Source: Paraliobacillus sp044383835
GTDB taxonomy: Bacteria > Bacillota > Bacilli > Bacillales > Amphibacillaceae
Direction: 5' to 3'
Assembly: GCF_044383835.1 (NCBI RefSeq)
Contig: NZ_JBISEP010000013.1
Location: 1-64,000 of the forward strand
Length of the DNA: 64,000 nucleotides
Shown here piece after piece: positions 33,557-42,623 of the stretch (positions are counted from its first letter, which is position 1; every line of letters starts with the position of its first letter). The notes under the pieces are model-generated. The model worked only from the letters and a program-made list of their open reading frames with translations. It was not told the DNA's origin and ran no database searches. The position numbers and the translations under genes are program-made.

Positions 33557-33940
33557 TCAATAAGATGGTGCTTCTTCGGGCAATTTAAATACAATTTCGC
33601 CCTCTTTAGTGAAGAAATAGTTCGTTTTTGCTATTTGTAATACATATTCTTTGTCTTTTAATAGCTTCACTTGTTCCTTAAGATCGTCTTCTTCCTGTTC
33701 CATCGCCTTATATTCTTCTTGCATGGCTTGATACTCTTTAGCTTTTTCAGCGTACAGTGAACGTTGATTCACATGGTATATAATAATACTACCGAATGTA
33801 ATACAAACAACGATAGCAAACAGTGTGAGACGTCGGTGTAATCGCTTTTTCTTTTTTCGTTGTCTTTCTATTTGTGCATCGTACTGCTTCATATATGAAG
33901 AATTTATTCGTGATACATTTTGCTTCTTTTGTCTCCCCAC
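33557..33940 (-). CDS. divIC: Cell-division protein DivIC (FtsB-like)
   Basis: Bitopic septum protein that forms a complex with DivIB and FtsL. 127 residues. A basic cytoplasmic N-terminus (RQRKKKKRLHRRL) precedes one membrane helix (about 39-57) and then an extracytoplasmic coiled coil (about 65-100, heptads in KEYQAMQEEYKAMEQEEDDLKEQVKLL). The tail ANTNYFFTKEGEIVFKLPEE-like segment is typical. It starts with GTG (33938-33940), one base overlapping the yabQ stop, with GGAGG nine bases upstream. Confidence 0.92.
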   Translation of the reverse strand: MGRQKKQNVSRINSSYMKQYDAQIERQRKKKKRLHRRLTLFAIVVCITFGSIIIYHVNQRSLYAEKAKEYQAMQEEYKAMEQEEDDLKEQVKLLKDKEYVLQIAKTNYFFTKEGEIVFKLPEEAPSY

Positions 33941-34545
33941 TACCTACTACCTCCTTTATACCATATAGATTTCCATCTTTTTATTGTATTATTCTCTATT
34001 TTACTATAAAATCCTGCTAAAGCAACTAAGTATTTTTGTGCATTTACAGGGAGCAGTCGATAAAAAATTTTTCCGATGATTCGAATTGGGAAAAAAATGA
34101 TTGTGACCATTCGTTTTATAACGGAAAAAGCTATTCCTATAAAAAATAAAGTTATTGCTAATAAGCTGTGAACCAGCACTAGAATTGGACGAACAATAAC
34201 CAGTCTAACCAATCGAACTATCACTTGATAACAGCTCTTCATTGCATGAATGATAAATTCTAATAAACGTTGATACGTTGTAGCAAATAAACTTTTATAA
34301 GCTGCAATACCACAAAAAACAGCTAAAAATATATATAATCGAAGCTCCCCTTGGTTAACCAAAAACAAAAGATAAAACAACACCAAAGTTTGCAATGACC
34401 AAAAACAAATCTCTAAGCTATAAAAAAGGAGGCGCTGGCCTTTCCAATATACATTGAAACGACGAAACGTATCTACGGCACAGCCTAAATAAAAACCTCC
34501 TCCTATCATAGCCATAATCGTACTAAACTGTATTGTTAAACTCAT
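33940..34545 (-). CDS. yabQ: Spore cortex protein YabQ
   Basis: Membrane protein needed for spore cortex formation in B. subtilis (sigma-E regulon). 201 residues. Four or five hydrophobic helices in the N-terminal two thirds, with MAMIGGGFYLGCAVDTFRRF at the start, typical of the family. The C-terminal part is amphipathic and basic. Its ATG overlaps the yabP stop (ATGA), and its stop overlaps divIC (TAGTG). Confidence 0.9.
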   Translation of the reverse strand: MSLTIQFSTIMAMIGGGFYLGCAVDTFRRFNVYWKGQRLLFYSLEICFWSLQTLVLFYLLFLVNQGELRLYIFLAVFCGIAAYKSLFATTYQRLLEFIIHAMKSCYQVIVRLVRLVIVRPILVLVHSLLAITLFFIGIAFSVIKRMVTIIFFPIRIIGKIFYRLLPVNAQKYLVALAGFYSKIENNTIKRWKSIWYKGGSR

Positions 34546-34844
34546 TTAAACAGCTTACTAAATAAACTTTTAGTTTTATCCTCTTGTTGTTCATCCATGT
34601 AGGAAAGCTCATATATCTTACCTTTTATTTCTACATTTCCCTGATCTACATCTAAATTTTTTATTTGTAAATTTTCTCCACGAATCATCATATATCCCAT
34701 AACGGTTTGTAACAAAAATTCCTCATTATCAAAGCTGTCGACTTCTTTTACCCCACTAATTTCAATAACACGGCGATGATTGACTCGAACATAATGCTCC
34801 GTTTGTTCTGTGTGTGATGGATAGTTGCGTTGACCTTGTACCAT
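34542..34844 (-). CDS. yabP: Sporulation protein YabP
   Basis: 100 residues, as in B. subtilis. YabP/YqfC family with RRVIEISGVKEVDSFDNEEFLLQTVMGYMMIRGENLQIKNLD. Required with YabQ for cortex assembly in the mother cell. The open frame reaches 34889, but AAGGAGGG stands 9 bp before the ATG at 34844 and this gives the family length, so that start is chosen. The preceding gene rqcP is 63 bp away, leaving room for a sigma-E promoter. Confidence 0.9.
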   Translation of the reverse strand: MVQGQRNYPSHTEQTEHYVRVNHRRVIEISGVKEVDSFDNEEFLLQTVMGYMMIRGENLQIKNLDVDQGNVEIKGKIYELSYMDEQQEDKTKSLFSKLFK

Positions 34845-34907
34845 TAAAAATCCCTCCTTATCATTAGAACTATATGACTGAAGGGACAAGTTTAGAACAA
34901 TAGAAAA

Positions 34908-35165
34908 TTATTGTATATGCTCTTCTTTTACAATGGTATATAATGATGTCGCTTCTTCTTTCTTTACTACTTCTTTAAGTGTTTCTACCGAAATCGTAAG
35001 CTTTTTTTGACCAAATTGAATCGTTAATTCATCTCCTGCAGACACGTTAGTAGATGCCTTTGCTTGATTCCCGTTTATCGTGATTCTACCTTGATCGGCT
35101 ACTTCTTTAGCTAGTGTCCGGCGTTTAATTAAGCGAGATACTTTTAAGAACTTATCTAATCGCAT
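34908..35165 (-). CDS. rqcP: S4-domain ribosome quality-control factor RqcP (YabO)
   Basis: 85 residues, nearly all S4 RNA-binding domain: MRLDKFLKVSRLIKRRTLAKEVADQGRITINGNQAKAS. RqcP works with RqcH on stalled 50S subunits to position tRNA while the Ala tail is added to the nascent chain. Downstream of mazG and upstream of yabP, as in B. subtilis. Confidence 0.93.
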   Translation of the reverse strand: MRLDKFLKVSRLIKRRTLAKEVADQGRITINGNQAKASTNVSAGDELTIQFGQKKLTISVETLKEVVKKEEATSLYTIVKEEHIQ

Positions 35166-35184
35166 AATAAATCTATTCCACCTT

Positions 35185-36642
35185 TCAATCTTTTTTTGTT
35201 TTGGATTCGTTCCATAGTTGATCTAATGCTTCCAATGTCTGATCTTCCATCAACTTCCCTTTTTCTGCAATCTTTTGTTCTATATATTGAAAACGACGGA
35301 TAAACTTTTGATTGGTTTGTTCTAATGCTAGGTTTGCGTTAACTTTATAATATCTTGCTATATTAACAATAGCAAATAGAATATCTCCAAATTCCTTTTC
35401 CATTTCAAGTGCATTTGTTTTTTCTACAGCTTCTTGATATTCCTTTATTTCTTCGTAAATTTTATCCCATATCGGCTCAGGCGTGGACCAATCAAAGCCA
35501 ATCTTTGCTGCTTCTTTTTGTAATGCTTCTGCCTTAATCAACGGCGATGCTGATTGCGGCACACGATCAAGTAACGATTTTAATGCTTTTGAGTCTTTTT
35601 CCTTTGCTTTAATATCTTTCCAGTTTTGGATAACATCAGCTTCACCCGTCACTTTCACATTTCCAAACACATGCGGGTGCCTTCGAATCATTTTATTTGT
35701 AATACTTGCTATAACATCATCAATTGTGAAGTAACCAAGATCTTCTCCGATTTGACTATGTAGCATAACTTGAAGTAATACATCACCAAGTTCTTCAATG
35801 GTCGCATCATCATCTTCTTCATTTATTGCATCTATTAATTCATATGCTTCTTCTAACAAGTATTTTCGTAGCGAGTGATGCGTTTGCTTTTTATCCCACG
35901 GACATCCAGAGGGAGCTCGAAGTGTTGCGATCACATCACGTAATCTAAAAAACTGATGATTTACTTTTTCTTCTTCAATTGGTGCGACATAAACGCTCGT
36001 TAAATTGCTAAGCTTTACCCCTTGATCTAACTCGACTAATTGTATTGTTTGAATCTTCTCTTCTTCACTACCAACCGCCTCAACAATCGTTACAAGATGC
36101 TCTGGCGGAAGGTCCTCTAATAACGCTAGCTTGACCTCGGAAGCGATAAAGCTATCATACACCTGACAAAAGATTAGATGATTTCGATAGTCGATTTGAC
36201 TACGAGAGAAAGCTGTCGCATCGATAAATTGAAACCCGTCTATCGGGTCAATTTGAAGTGCAGTAAATAAAGGATCTAAATAACTTTGTCCACCAGTGAT
36301 GCTTACCTCTACTTCTGCACTTTCTAGTAATAATTGGACTGTCTTTTCCGCTAGCATTGGATGACCAGGTACCGCATATATTATAGTGTTCTTTTTTTTC
36401 GCTTCTTTCGTTAGTGTTTGCACAATAGCATGATACACCCGTTCAAACGAATCGTGTTGTTCATACACCTCATCAAATGAAATAAATGAAGCGCCTTCTT
36501 CCTTTAAAGTCGAAATGACTGGATGATCCAGCGTACGAACATAAATCGGTTGATTCGACTTTTTTAGTTTTCGATAAACACCTAATGATAATTGATTGAT
36601 ATCGCCTGCTCCTAATCCAAGGATTTCAATATTTCCTATCAT
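35185..36642 (-). CDS. mazG: MazG nucleoside triphosphate pyrophosphohydrolase fused to a methylase-like domain (YabN)
   Basis: About 485 residues in two parts. The N-terminal 220 or so residues are a tetrapyrrole methylase (SAM-dependent) fold (EILGLGAGDINQL, IIYAVPGHPMLAEKTVQLL). The C-terminal part is a tandem MazG with LRAPSGCPWDKKQTHHSLRKYLLEEAYELIDAI and its metal-binding ELGDVLLQVMLHSQ. MazG hydrolyses dNTPs/NTPs, including aberrant nucleotides. The frame extends to 36660, but AAGGAG fits the ATG at 36642. The yabM end overlaps this start by 17 bases. Confidence 0.93.
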   Translation of the reverse strand: MIGNIEILGLGAGDINQLSLGVYRKLKKSNQPIYVRTLDHPVISTLKEEGASFISFDEVYEQHDSFERVYHAIVQTLTKEAKKKNTIIYAVPGHPMLAEKTVQLLLESAEVEVSITGGQSYLDPLFTALQIDPIDGFQFIDATAFSRSQIDYRNHLIFCQVYDSFIASEVKLALLEDLPPEHLVTIVEAVGSEEEKIQTIQLVELDQGVKLSNLTSVYVAPIEEEKVNHQFFRLRDVIATLRAPSGCPWDKKQTHHSLRKYLLEEAYELIDAINEEDDDATIEELGDVLLQVMLHSQIGEDLGYFTIDDVIASITNKMIRRHPHVFGNVKVTGEADVIQNWKDIKAKEKDSKALKSLLDRVPQSASPLIKAEALQKEAAKIGFDWSTPEPIWDKIYEEIKEYQEAVEKTNALEMEKEFGDILFAIVNIARYYKVNANLALEQTNQKFIRRFQYIEQKIAEKGKLMEDQTLEALDQLWNESKTKKD

Positions 36643-38230
36643 GCTTATTCTCCTTCGCAATGTACCCTACGATACTTTGAAATGGTAACACCTGTAATTC
36701 CTCTTTTGTAAATGCCCGAAGCTTAATCAGTAAGAAAAAGTACATGCTTGCTCCTGCTATAATTGCTAGTAATACATATACGGCATATATGAATCTAGAC
36801 TCCTGCGTAACAAATGGAAAAATACATTGATTAATTAACAATAAAATTAAAATCATGCCAGCTAACGAGCCAATAAATCGAAGCCATGGCACTTCAATAA
36901 TCCGTTTCTTCACCACCTTTTTCAAAAGGTGCAAATTGGTGAGCAAAATGATAATACACCCAAGTACGGTCGCTAATGCTCCCCCGAAAATACCAAGTAG
37001 TGAAACCAACAATACATTTAGTAAAAACTTGATCCCTACACCAATTAGCACAAAAAATGCCGTGCGATACATATACCCGAAACCTTGCAAAATAGATGCA
37101 GTAGTAATACTAAGTGCAGCAAAAATAATCGTAAGGGCTAGCATTTGTAAAGTTGTTGTCCCGCTGCTTGATAGAAATAATAATTCGTTAACATGCGAAA
37201 AAAGAGTGGTTAACCCTATAGCTGCGCCTGCTGATAAATAAAGACTGAATTTCCAAGCGCTTCTTATATAAGAAATAAATTGCTTCTCGTGTTTTTGCAA
37301 CCTGTCCTTTGTAATCGTTGGAGTTAATGCTAATGCAAATGACGAACCAATGACAATTCCCAGTTGAACTAGTGGTTGTCCACGGTCAAAGACGCCTTTC
37401 CACATTTTTGCATCTGATAAAGGAAGGCCGTACATTTTTAACGCAGATACTAATGTAAATGCATCTACAAACTGAAACAACAATAATAGCATATGATTGA
37501 TTGTGATCACTAATCCAAACCCTAGAATAGATCGTGTAACTTCCTTCCAACCAATGGTAGCATAACCAGTCTGATTAAACATGATCTGTTCTTTTTTAAA
37601 GAACATGGATAGAATAACGCCAGCACCCAATGCTCCGACCAAGGATGCTATTGCACCACCGACTCCAATATAATATAACGATTTACTTTGGTTAACCACA
37701 TATAGTGAAAAACCAATAATTAAGCCCACCCGTAATAGTTGTTCTGTAATTTGTGAGTATGCTGTTGGTTTCATATTATTGTACCCTTGAAACAGTCCGC
37801 GTAAGCTAGAAACGAACGGAATAACTAAAAAAACAAATGCAGACATGCGCAGTGATGGGATAAGTGATCGGTCATCCATCATGGATGCAATAGGTGGAGC
37901 TAACATAAAAAGAACAATTGCTAATAAGAAAGAAAAAAGAAAAGTTACCGTAACTATTCGATAAAAGTCTGTAGAAAGTAGTTTCTTCCGTCCTCCCTCT
38001 GTTTTTTCTGCAATAAGTTTTGATATAGCTGTTGGCAAGCCATATAAGGCAAACATCATCGCCATTCCTAAAAAAGGGTAAATTTGCTGATAAACGTAAA
38101 AGCCGACATCCCCTGTAATATTCTGCAAAGGAATTCGATATCCAGCACTTAAAACTTTGCTAATAATACCTGCTAACGTTAATATTAATGCTCCTTGAAA
38201 AAAATGTTTATTAGACTGTTCTTGTAACAT
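36626..38230 (-). CDS. yabM: MOP-superfamily polysaccharide/lipid flippase, YabM (SpoVB-like)
   Basis: 534 residues with about 14 hydrophobic helices across the whole length. The first segment ALILTLAGIISKVLSAGYRIPLQNITGD matches the MurJ/SpoVB-type entry helix. Such proteins flip lipid-linked sugar precursors; YabM is a paralogue of SpoVB and MurJ in Bacillus, and its exact substrate is not settled. In B. subtilis spoVT lies directly upstream; here ptsG and glcT are placed between. Confidence 0.88.
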   Translation of the reverse strand: MLQEQSNKHFFQGALILTLAGIISKVLSAGYRIPLQNITGDVGFYVYQQIYPFLGMAMMFALYGLPTAISKLIAEKTEGGRKKLLSTDFYRIVTVTFLFSFLLAIVLFMLAPPIASMMDDRSLIPSLRMSAFVFLVIPFVSSLRGLFQGYNNMKPTAYSQITEQLLRVGLIIGFSLYVVNQSKSLYYIGVGGAIASLVGALGAGVILSMFFKKEQIMFNQTGYATIGWKEVTRSILGFGLVITINHMLLLLFQFVDAFTLVSALKMYGLPLSDAKMWKGVFDRGQPLVQLGIVIGSSFALALTPTITKDRLQKHEKQFISYIRSAWKFSLYLSAGAAIGLTTLFSHVNELLFLSSSGTTTLQMLALTIIFAALSITTASILQGFGYMYRTAFFVLIGVGIKFLLNVLLVSLLGIFGGALATVLGCIIILLTNLHLLKKVVKKRIIEVPWLRFIGSLAGMILILLLINQCIFPFVTQESRFIYAVYVLLAIIAGASMYFFLLIKLRAFTKEELQVLPFQSIVGYIAKENKHDRKY

Positions 38231-38715
38231 ACCATACGCCTTTCTCCGTTAACATCGATAGATTACATTATAGCATAGGCGATTTATTTACTCATTTTCA
38301 TACACTTAAAAACCCAACAAATAATCATTGTCGATCACATATCTCCTGTTATCCAAAAAACAAATCTCTTATTAAAAATCATAAATCAACTTCTTATATA
38401 AACAGTATCACTAGCGTTTATTAAATTTGAACAGCGTATTCTGAAAATACCTTTTTTATTCTTTTTTAAAAAGAAAAGGACACATAAGAGAGTGACAAGC
38501 TTGGATTGTAGAAGTTAAAGACTATCATCTTTCTTATCTACACCTCATTATGACGCTGTTTTTTCAAAAAAAAATTTATATCGTAGCAAAATTCGATACT
38601 AGTATTTTTTATATGTATACTAATAGTAAACATAACTTGCTTTATTTATTATGCTTCAAGCCTTGTTCACTTTGTTACTATTTATCTTCTTTAGATTGTA
38701 TTTCAACTAATAATA
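38231..38715. other. AT-rich intergenic stretch, no gene seen
   Basis: Between yabM and the ptsG terminator. No frame has a plausible start and RBS; a chance plus-strand frame at 38550-38759 is rejected. The yabM promoter is presumably at its left end. No recognisable repeat or RNA was found. Confidence 0.6.
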
Positions 38716-38750
38716 AAATTAAAATCCCCCTTTTTTTGATAGGGGGATTT
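38716..38750 (-). terminator. Rho-independent terminator of ptsG
   Basis: AAATCCCCC (38722-38730) and GGGGGATTT (38742-38750) form a strong stem; the minus strand continues TTTTAATTTTATT. Confidence 0.88.
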
Positions 38751-38761
38751 ATAATATAGAT

Positions 38762-40789
38762 TTATTTAATTGTTACAAAACCACCTTGATTTTCATCAAT
38801 CTTGCCAGTTTTAACTTCAATGAATTGACCTTCCTGTAGATTAGTGAAAATAATTGGTGTAACAGTAGACGCCGCATTTTCCCGAATATAATCTAAGTCT
38901 ATTTCCATTAAAAGATCACCTTGTTTTATTTCTTGCCCTTCTTCTACCTTTTGAGTGAATCCCTGTCCGTCTAGTTTAACAGTCTCAATACCGATATGAA
39001 TTAATATTTCTAATCCGTTCTCAGCTTGTAAACCAATCGCATTTTTGGTAGGGAAGATGTTCAGTACTTTCCCATTCACTGGTGCGACAACCTTTCCAGA
39101 TAATGGTTTTACAGCAAAACCATCTCCCATCATTTTTTGTGAGAAAACTTGATCCGGAACTTCAGATATGGACAAAATTTCACCAGACATCGGACTAGTT
39201 ATATCAATATCATCGGCTATGAATGGCATCTCTTGTGTTTGTTGTGAATTTTCATCTTTCCTTTGACGTGGTGTTTTTCCATCGATAATATCTTGCATTT
39301 GCCCACGGATCGTATCAGATACCGGACCAAAAATAGCTTGAATATTGTTACCAACTTCCATCACACCAGAAGCGCCTAGTTTTTTCAAACGTTTTTTATC
39401 TACTTTACCTTTGTCACTTACACTAACACGAAGTCGTGTGATACAAGCATCTAAATTAGTGATATTTTCTTGCCCACCCATAGCAGTCAAGATTTCATAT
39501 GGACGATCATCTGCTTCACCATCATGATCTGAATCACCATCTGCTTCATCCTCACGTCCAGGAGTTGCCAAATTGAATTTAAGAATGGCCCAACGGAAAA
39601 CAAAATAATAAAGCAAGGCCAAGATAAGACCAACAATGATCACCCACCACCAGTCAGTGCGATTTGGCATAACACCGAATAAGATAAAGTCAATTAAACC
39701 GCCAGAAAATGTTTGCCCTATTTTAACATCTAGTAAATACATCGTCATAAATGAAAGACCTGCAAAAATAGCATGAATACCAAACAATGCTGGTGCAACA
39801 AATAAGAAAGAAAATGCAATTGGCTCGGTAATCCCTGTTAAAAATGAAGTCAATGCTGCAGATGCCATTAATCCACCTACCACTTTTTTACGTGATGGCT
39901 TTGCAGTATGATAAATAGCAAGTGCAGCAGCTGGAAGACCGAACATCATAAACGGAAACCTACCAGTCATAAAATTACCAGCAGTAAAAGGGACACCGTC
40001 TTGTAATTGTTCAAAAAAGATAGCTTGATCTCCACGAATAATTTCACCAGCAGCATTGGTATAATTACCAAATTCAAACCAAAAAGGTGAATAGAAAATG
40101 TGATGAAGCCCGAATGGAATTAATGCACGCTCCACCGTACCGAATACAAAAGTAGAAATCGTTCGGTTTGTATCGAGCATAAAATGAGATAAATTGTTTA
40201 AACCTTCTTGTGCAAATGGCCATACAAAATACATTAAAATACCTAAAAACAGAGATGAAAACGCTGTAATAATAGGAACAAAGCGTTTCCCCGCAAAAAA
40301 TCCTAAGAACTGTGGTAATTCAATATTATAGAATTTTTTATACAAATAAGATGCAAGGACACCGACAATAATACCACCAAAGACTCCTGTTTGCAGTGTG
40401 TCAATTCCTAATACTGATGTAAATGCTGGGTCGTTTGCAGACATCTCTGGAGTAACATTTCCGAAAACACCCATCGTTACATTCATGATTAAATATCCTA
40501 TAATCGCTGCCAATCCAGCAACACCATCACCACTAGCTAGCCCTATTGCAACACCAACAGCAAAAAGTAACGGTAAGTTAGCAAATACAATTCCACCAGC
40601 TTCCGCCATTACTTCTAGTACTCTTAAAACGGTCGGATTTCCAAACCAAGGAAATTTTTCAACCCATGAGTCTTGTGCGAAACTAGTACCAAATGCAAGT
40701 AAAATACCTGCAGCAGGTAATAAAGCAACAGGAAGCATTAATGATTTTCCTATTTTTTGTAACGTGCCGAAAACATTCAATTTAGACAT
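38762..40789 (-). CDS. ptsG: Glucose-type PTS enzyme IICBA
   Basis: Takes up and phosphorylates glucose (or a related sugar) using the PEP phosphorelay. 675 residues. EIIC comes first (about 1-405; start KIGKSLMLPVALLPAAGILLAFG, with the sugar-site loop GITEPIAFSFLFVAPALF), then EIIB (about 430-505) with the phosphocysteine in NLDACITRLRVSV, then EIIA (about 530-675) with the phosphohistidine in LEILIHIGIETVKLDGQGF. The IIC-IIB linker is rich in Asp/Glu. The ATG has AAAGGAGGAG. Upstream lie a GlcT-type RAT and terminator and then glcT itself. Confidence 0.95.
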   Translation of the reverse strand: MSKLNVFGTLQKIGKSLMLPVALLPAAGILLAFGTSFAQDSWVEKFPWFGNPTVLRVLEVMAEAGGIVFANLPLLFAVGVAIGLASGDGVAGLAAIIGYLIMNVTMGVFGNVTPEMSANDPAFTSVLGIDTLQTGVFGGIIVGVLASYLYKKFYNIELPQFLGFFAGKRFVPIITAFSSLFLGILMYFVWPFAQEGLNNLSHFMLDTNRTISTFVFGTVERALIPFGLHHIFYSPFWFEFGNYTNAAGEIIRGDQAIFFEQLQDGVPFTAGNFMTGRFPFMMFGLPAAALAIYHTAKPSRKKVVGGLMASAALTSFLTGITEPIAFSFLFVAPALFGIHAIFAGLSFMTMYLLDVKIGQTFSGGLIDFILFGVMPNRTDWWWVIIVGLILALLYYFVFRWAILKFNLATPGREDEADGDSDHDGEADDRPYEILTAMGGQENITNLDACITRLRVSVSDKGKVDKKRLKKLGASGVMEVGNNIQAIFGPVSDTIRGQMQDIIDGKTPRQRKDENSQQTQEMPFIADDIDITSPMSGEILSISEVPDQVFSQKMMGDGFAVKPLSGKVVAPVNGKVLNIFPTKNAIGLQAENGLEILIHIGIETVKLDGQGFTQKVEEGQEIKQGDLLMEIDLDYIRENAASTVTPIIFTNLQEGQFIEVKTGKIDENQGGFVTIK

Positions 40790-40883
40790 TACAGTCTCCT
40801 CCTTTTATTAGCTATGCACAATCTAGTCTGTGTTAAAAAACCGAAATAATGAATGACAATAGCGTTTACATAATTAAATTAGG

Positions 40884-40989
40884 ATAAATAAAAAGGCATG
40901 AGTAAAAAGGGTTGGGTTACCGTAAAAGAATATAACTATCCCTCGGTAACTAACACTTTCACTCATGCCTGATCGAATCAGTAACACGC
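40884..40989 (-). promoter_or_regulatory. ptsG leader: GlcT ribonucleic antiterminator (RAT) overlapping a terminator
   Basis: On the minus strand TGTTACTGATTCGATCAGG, running into CATGAGTG, is the RAT element (40961-40987). Its 3' part GGCATGAGT (961-969) is also the 5' arm of a terminator that closes with ACTCATGCC (895-903) and TTTTTATTT. An inner stem GTTACCG / CGGTAAC (916-922 with 944-950) extends the hairpin. GlcT binding to the RAT would block the terminator when glucose is present. The RAT begins right after the glcT stop. Confidence 0.85.
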
Positions 40990-40991
40990 AA

Positions 40992-41834
40992 CTAGATTTT
41001 ATTAGTTAGACGTTGTAAATGAATCGTTAAGTATAATACCTCTGTCTCATCTACAGGTCTATTTAATTGTTTTTGCATAACTTTAATTAACTTCCAAGCA
41101 AGATTATAACATATTGGATATGTCATTTTCAACATTTCTGCTAATTTTTGTTGTTCACCTAATTGCTCTCCTTGGTAAACACGCTCTATTGCACGATGAA
41201 GATGTTGAATTAATCGGTTATAATTAATGTCACCTTTCACCAATCGAATATCTAGATGCTGTTCGATTACATCAATCATTTTTGTAATAAGTTTATGATT
41301 TTTGTTTAAGTCTCTCATTGATTTGTCAGTGACAGCACTATGAATATGCAGTGCAATAAAACCAATCTCACCTTCTGGAAATGCAACATGTAATTCATTC
41401 TTGACTTTCTGTACTACTTCAGAAGCTACTTGATATTCTTTTGGGTATAAGGATTCAATTTCAAACAGAAATGGATTATTAAACGGAATATTTTTATGTA
41501 CGCGATGAATCGCAAACGCTAAATGATCCGTTAATGCAACATGTATATGCTCATTCAATGGGATTCCCATTTTTTCCTCAACATAAAAGAGAACATCATT
41601 CATAAAAGACATAATATCTCTATCTACGTGAGTCAATAAGTGCATATACTGTTCCTTCTCTTGCTCATCTTTTAATAAGAACAGCTTATCTGCTTGATCA
41701 AAGAGAACTTTGTCTCCCTTGCTTTTATTAAAGCCAATCCCTTTTCCAATTAAGACAACTTCTTTATAGACTGGATGTGCTGCAATGATTACATTATTAT
41801 TCAACGATTTCTCAACAATTAGCTCTTGCTTCAT
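40992..41834 (-). CDS. glcT: Transcription antiterminator GlcT (BglG/SacY family)
   Basis: Binds the RAT in ptsG mRNA and prevents termination; its activity is set by PTS-dependent phosphorylation. 280 residues. The N-terminal CAT RNA-binding domain (about 1-58: VEKSLNNNVIIAAHPVYKEVVLIGKGIGFNKSKGD) precedes PRD1 (about 65-170, with HVALTDHLAFAIHR) and PRD2 (about 175-280, with FIALHIHSAV and VLYLTIHLQRL). These carry the regulatory His residues. TGGAGG precedes the ATG. It is directly upstream of its target gene, as in B. subtilis, but the pair sits in a different chromosomal place. Confidence 0.95.
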   Translation of the reverse strand: MKQELIVEKSLNNNVIIAAHPVYKEVVLIGKGIGFNKSKGDKVLFDQADKLFLLKDEQEKEQYMHLLTHVDRDIMSFMNDVLFYVEEKMGIPLNEHIHVALTDHLAFAIHRVHKNIPFNNPFLFEIESLYPKEYQVASEVVQKVKNELHVAFPEGEIGFIALHIHSAVTDKSMRDLNKNHKLITKMIDVIEQHLDIRLVKGDINYNRLIQHLHRAIERVYQGEQLGEQQKLAEMLKMTYPICYNLAWKLIKVMQKQLNRPVDETEVLYLTIHLQRLTNKI

Positions 41835-41914
41835 AACGGCATTCCTCCAAAGCTATGCCATCCAACTATAGTCTATCGTATATGTAAACGTTGCTATTCG
41901 CAAGTGTTTTAAAC

Positions 41915-41953
41915 AAAAAAACAGTGATAGGCCTTTTCTATAGCCTATCACTG
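41915..41953 (-). terminator. Rho-independent terminator of spoVT
   Basis: Perfect stem CAGTGATAGGC / GCCTATCACTG with TTTTTTTG following on the minus strand. Confidence 0.9.
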
Positions 41954-41967
41954 AGCATAAAAACTAT

Positions 41968-42501
41968 TTATTCCATTTGCCTTGCTAAAAAACTAGCTGC
42001 GGTCTCTGCCGCTTTTTGTTCCACTGTTGATATATTATTCTCTTTAGAAAAAATAATGACACAACCAATTGGATCTCCACTTGCGATAATCGGATGCATC
42101 ACATAAGATACATTCATTACACCTTGATCAGCGATTAGTTCTAATGCTACTTTTTCTGGCTTCATTACACTACTTCGCTCTTCCATTACTTTCTCTATTT
42201 GTTGTGCAATATTCTTACCTAAATAATCTTTCTTTGGTTCGCCCGCAGCAGCAATAAACGCATCTCGATCACATATTAAGATTGTATTTCCCACAGAGTC
42301 AAACAGCGCTTCTGCATATTCTTTTGCAAAGGTACTTAATTCACGTATAGGAGAGTATTTCTTTAAAATCACTTCCCCTTCTCGGTCAACAAATATCTCC
42401 AATGGATCACCTTCGCGAATACGTAATGTTCTTCTGATTTCTTTAGGTATAACCACTCTTCCCAAATCATCAATACGACGTACAATTCCTGTAGCTTTCA
42501 T
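41968..42501 (-). CDS. spoVT: Stage V sporulation protein T (AbrB-type regulator with GAF domain)
   Basis: Forespore transcription factor that tunes the sigma-G regulon. 177 residues. The N-terminal AbrB-like swapped-hairpin DNA-binding domain is MKATGIVRRIDDLGRVVIPKEIRRTLRIREGDPLEIFVD (about 1-39). A linker leads to a C-terminal GAF-like domain (about 60-175). AGAGAGGC precedes the ATG. The stem-loop after the stop ends the transcript. Confidence 0.96.
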   Translation of the reverse strand: MKATGIVRRIDDLGRVVIPKEIRRTLRIREGDPLEIFVDREGEVILKKYSPIRELSTFAKEYAEALFDSVGNTILICDRDAFIAAAGEPKKDYLGKNIAQQIEKVMEERSSVMKPEKVALELIADQGVMNVSYVMHPIIASGDPIGCVIIFSKENNISTVEQKAAETAASFLARQME

Positions 42502-42623
42502 TTCAAGCAGCCTCTCTTTCTTTGATGATCATCTTGCTGGCAATATTTCCACTTATGTAAAAGTAAAAACATAAATAACCAGTTGTGTTTTTAGTATGCT
42601 TGGATAAAAATAAACTATACATT

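Noticed and set aside
38550..38759. Plus-strand frame of 69 codons downstream of ptsG
   Set aside because: It crosses the ptsG terminator, lacks an RBS and has no recognisable motif.
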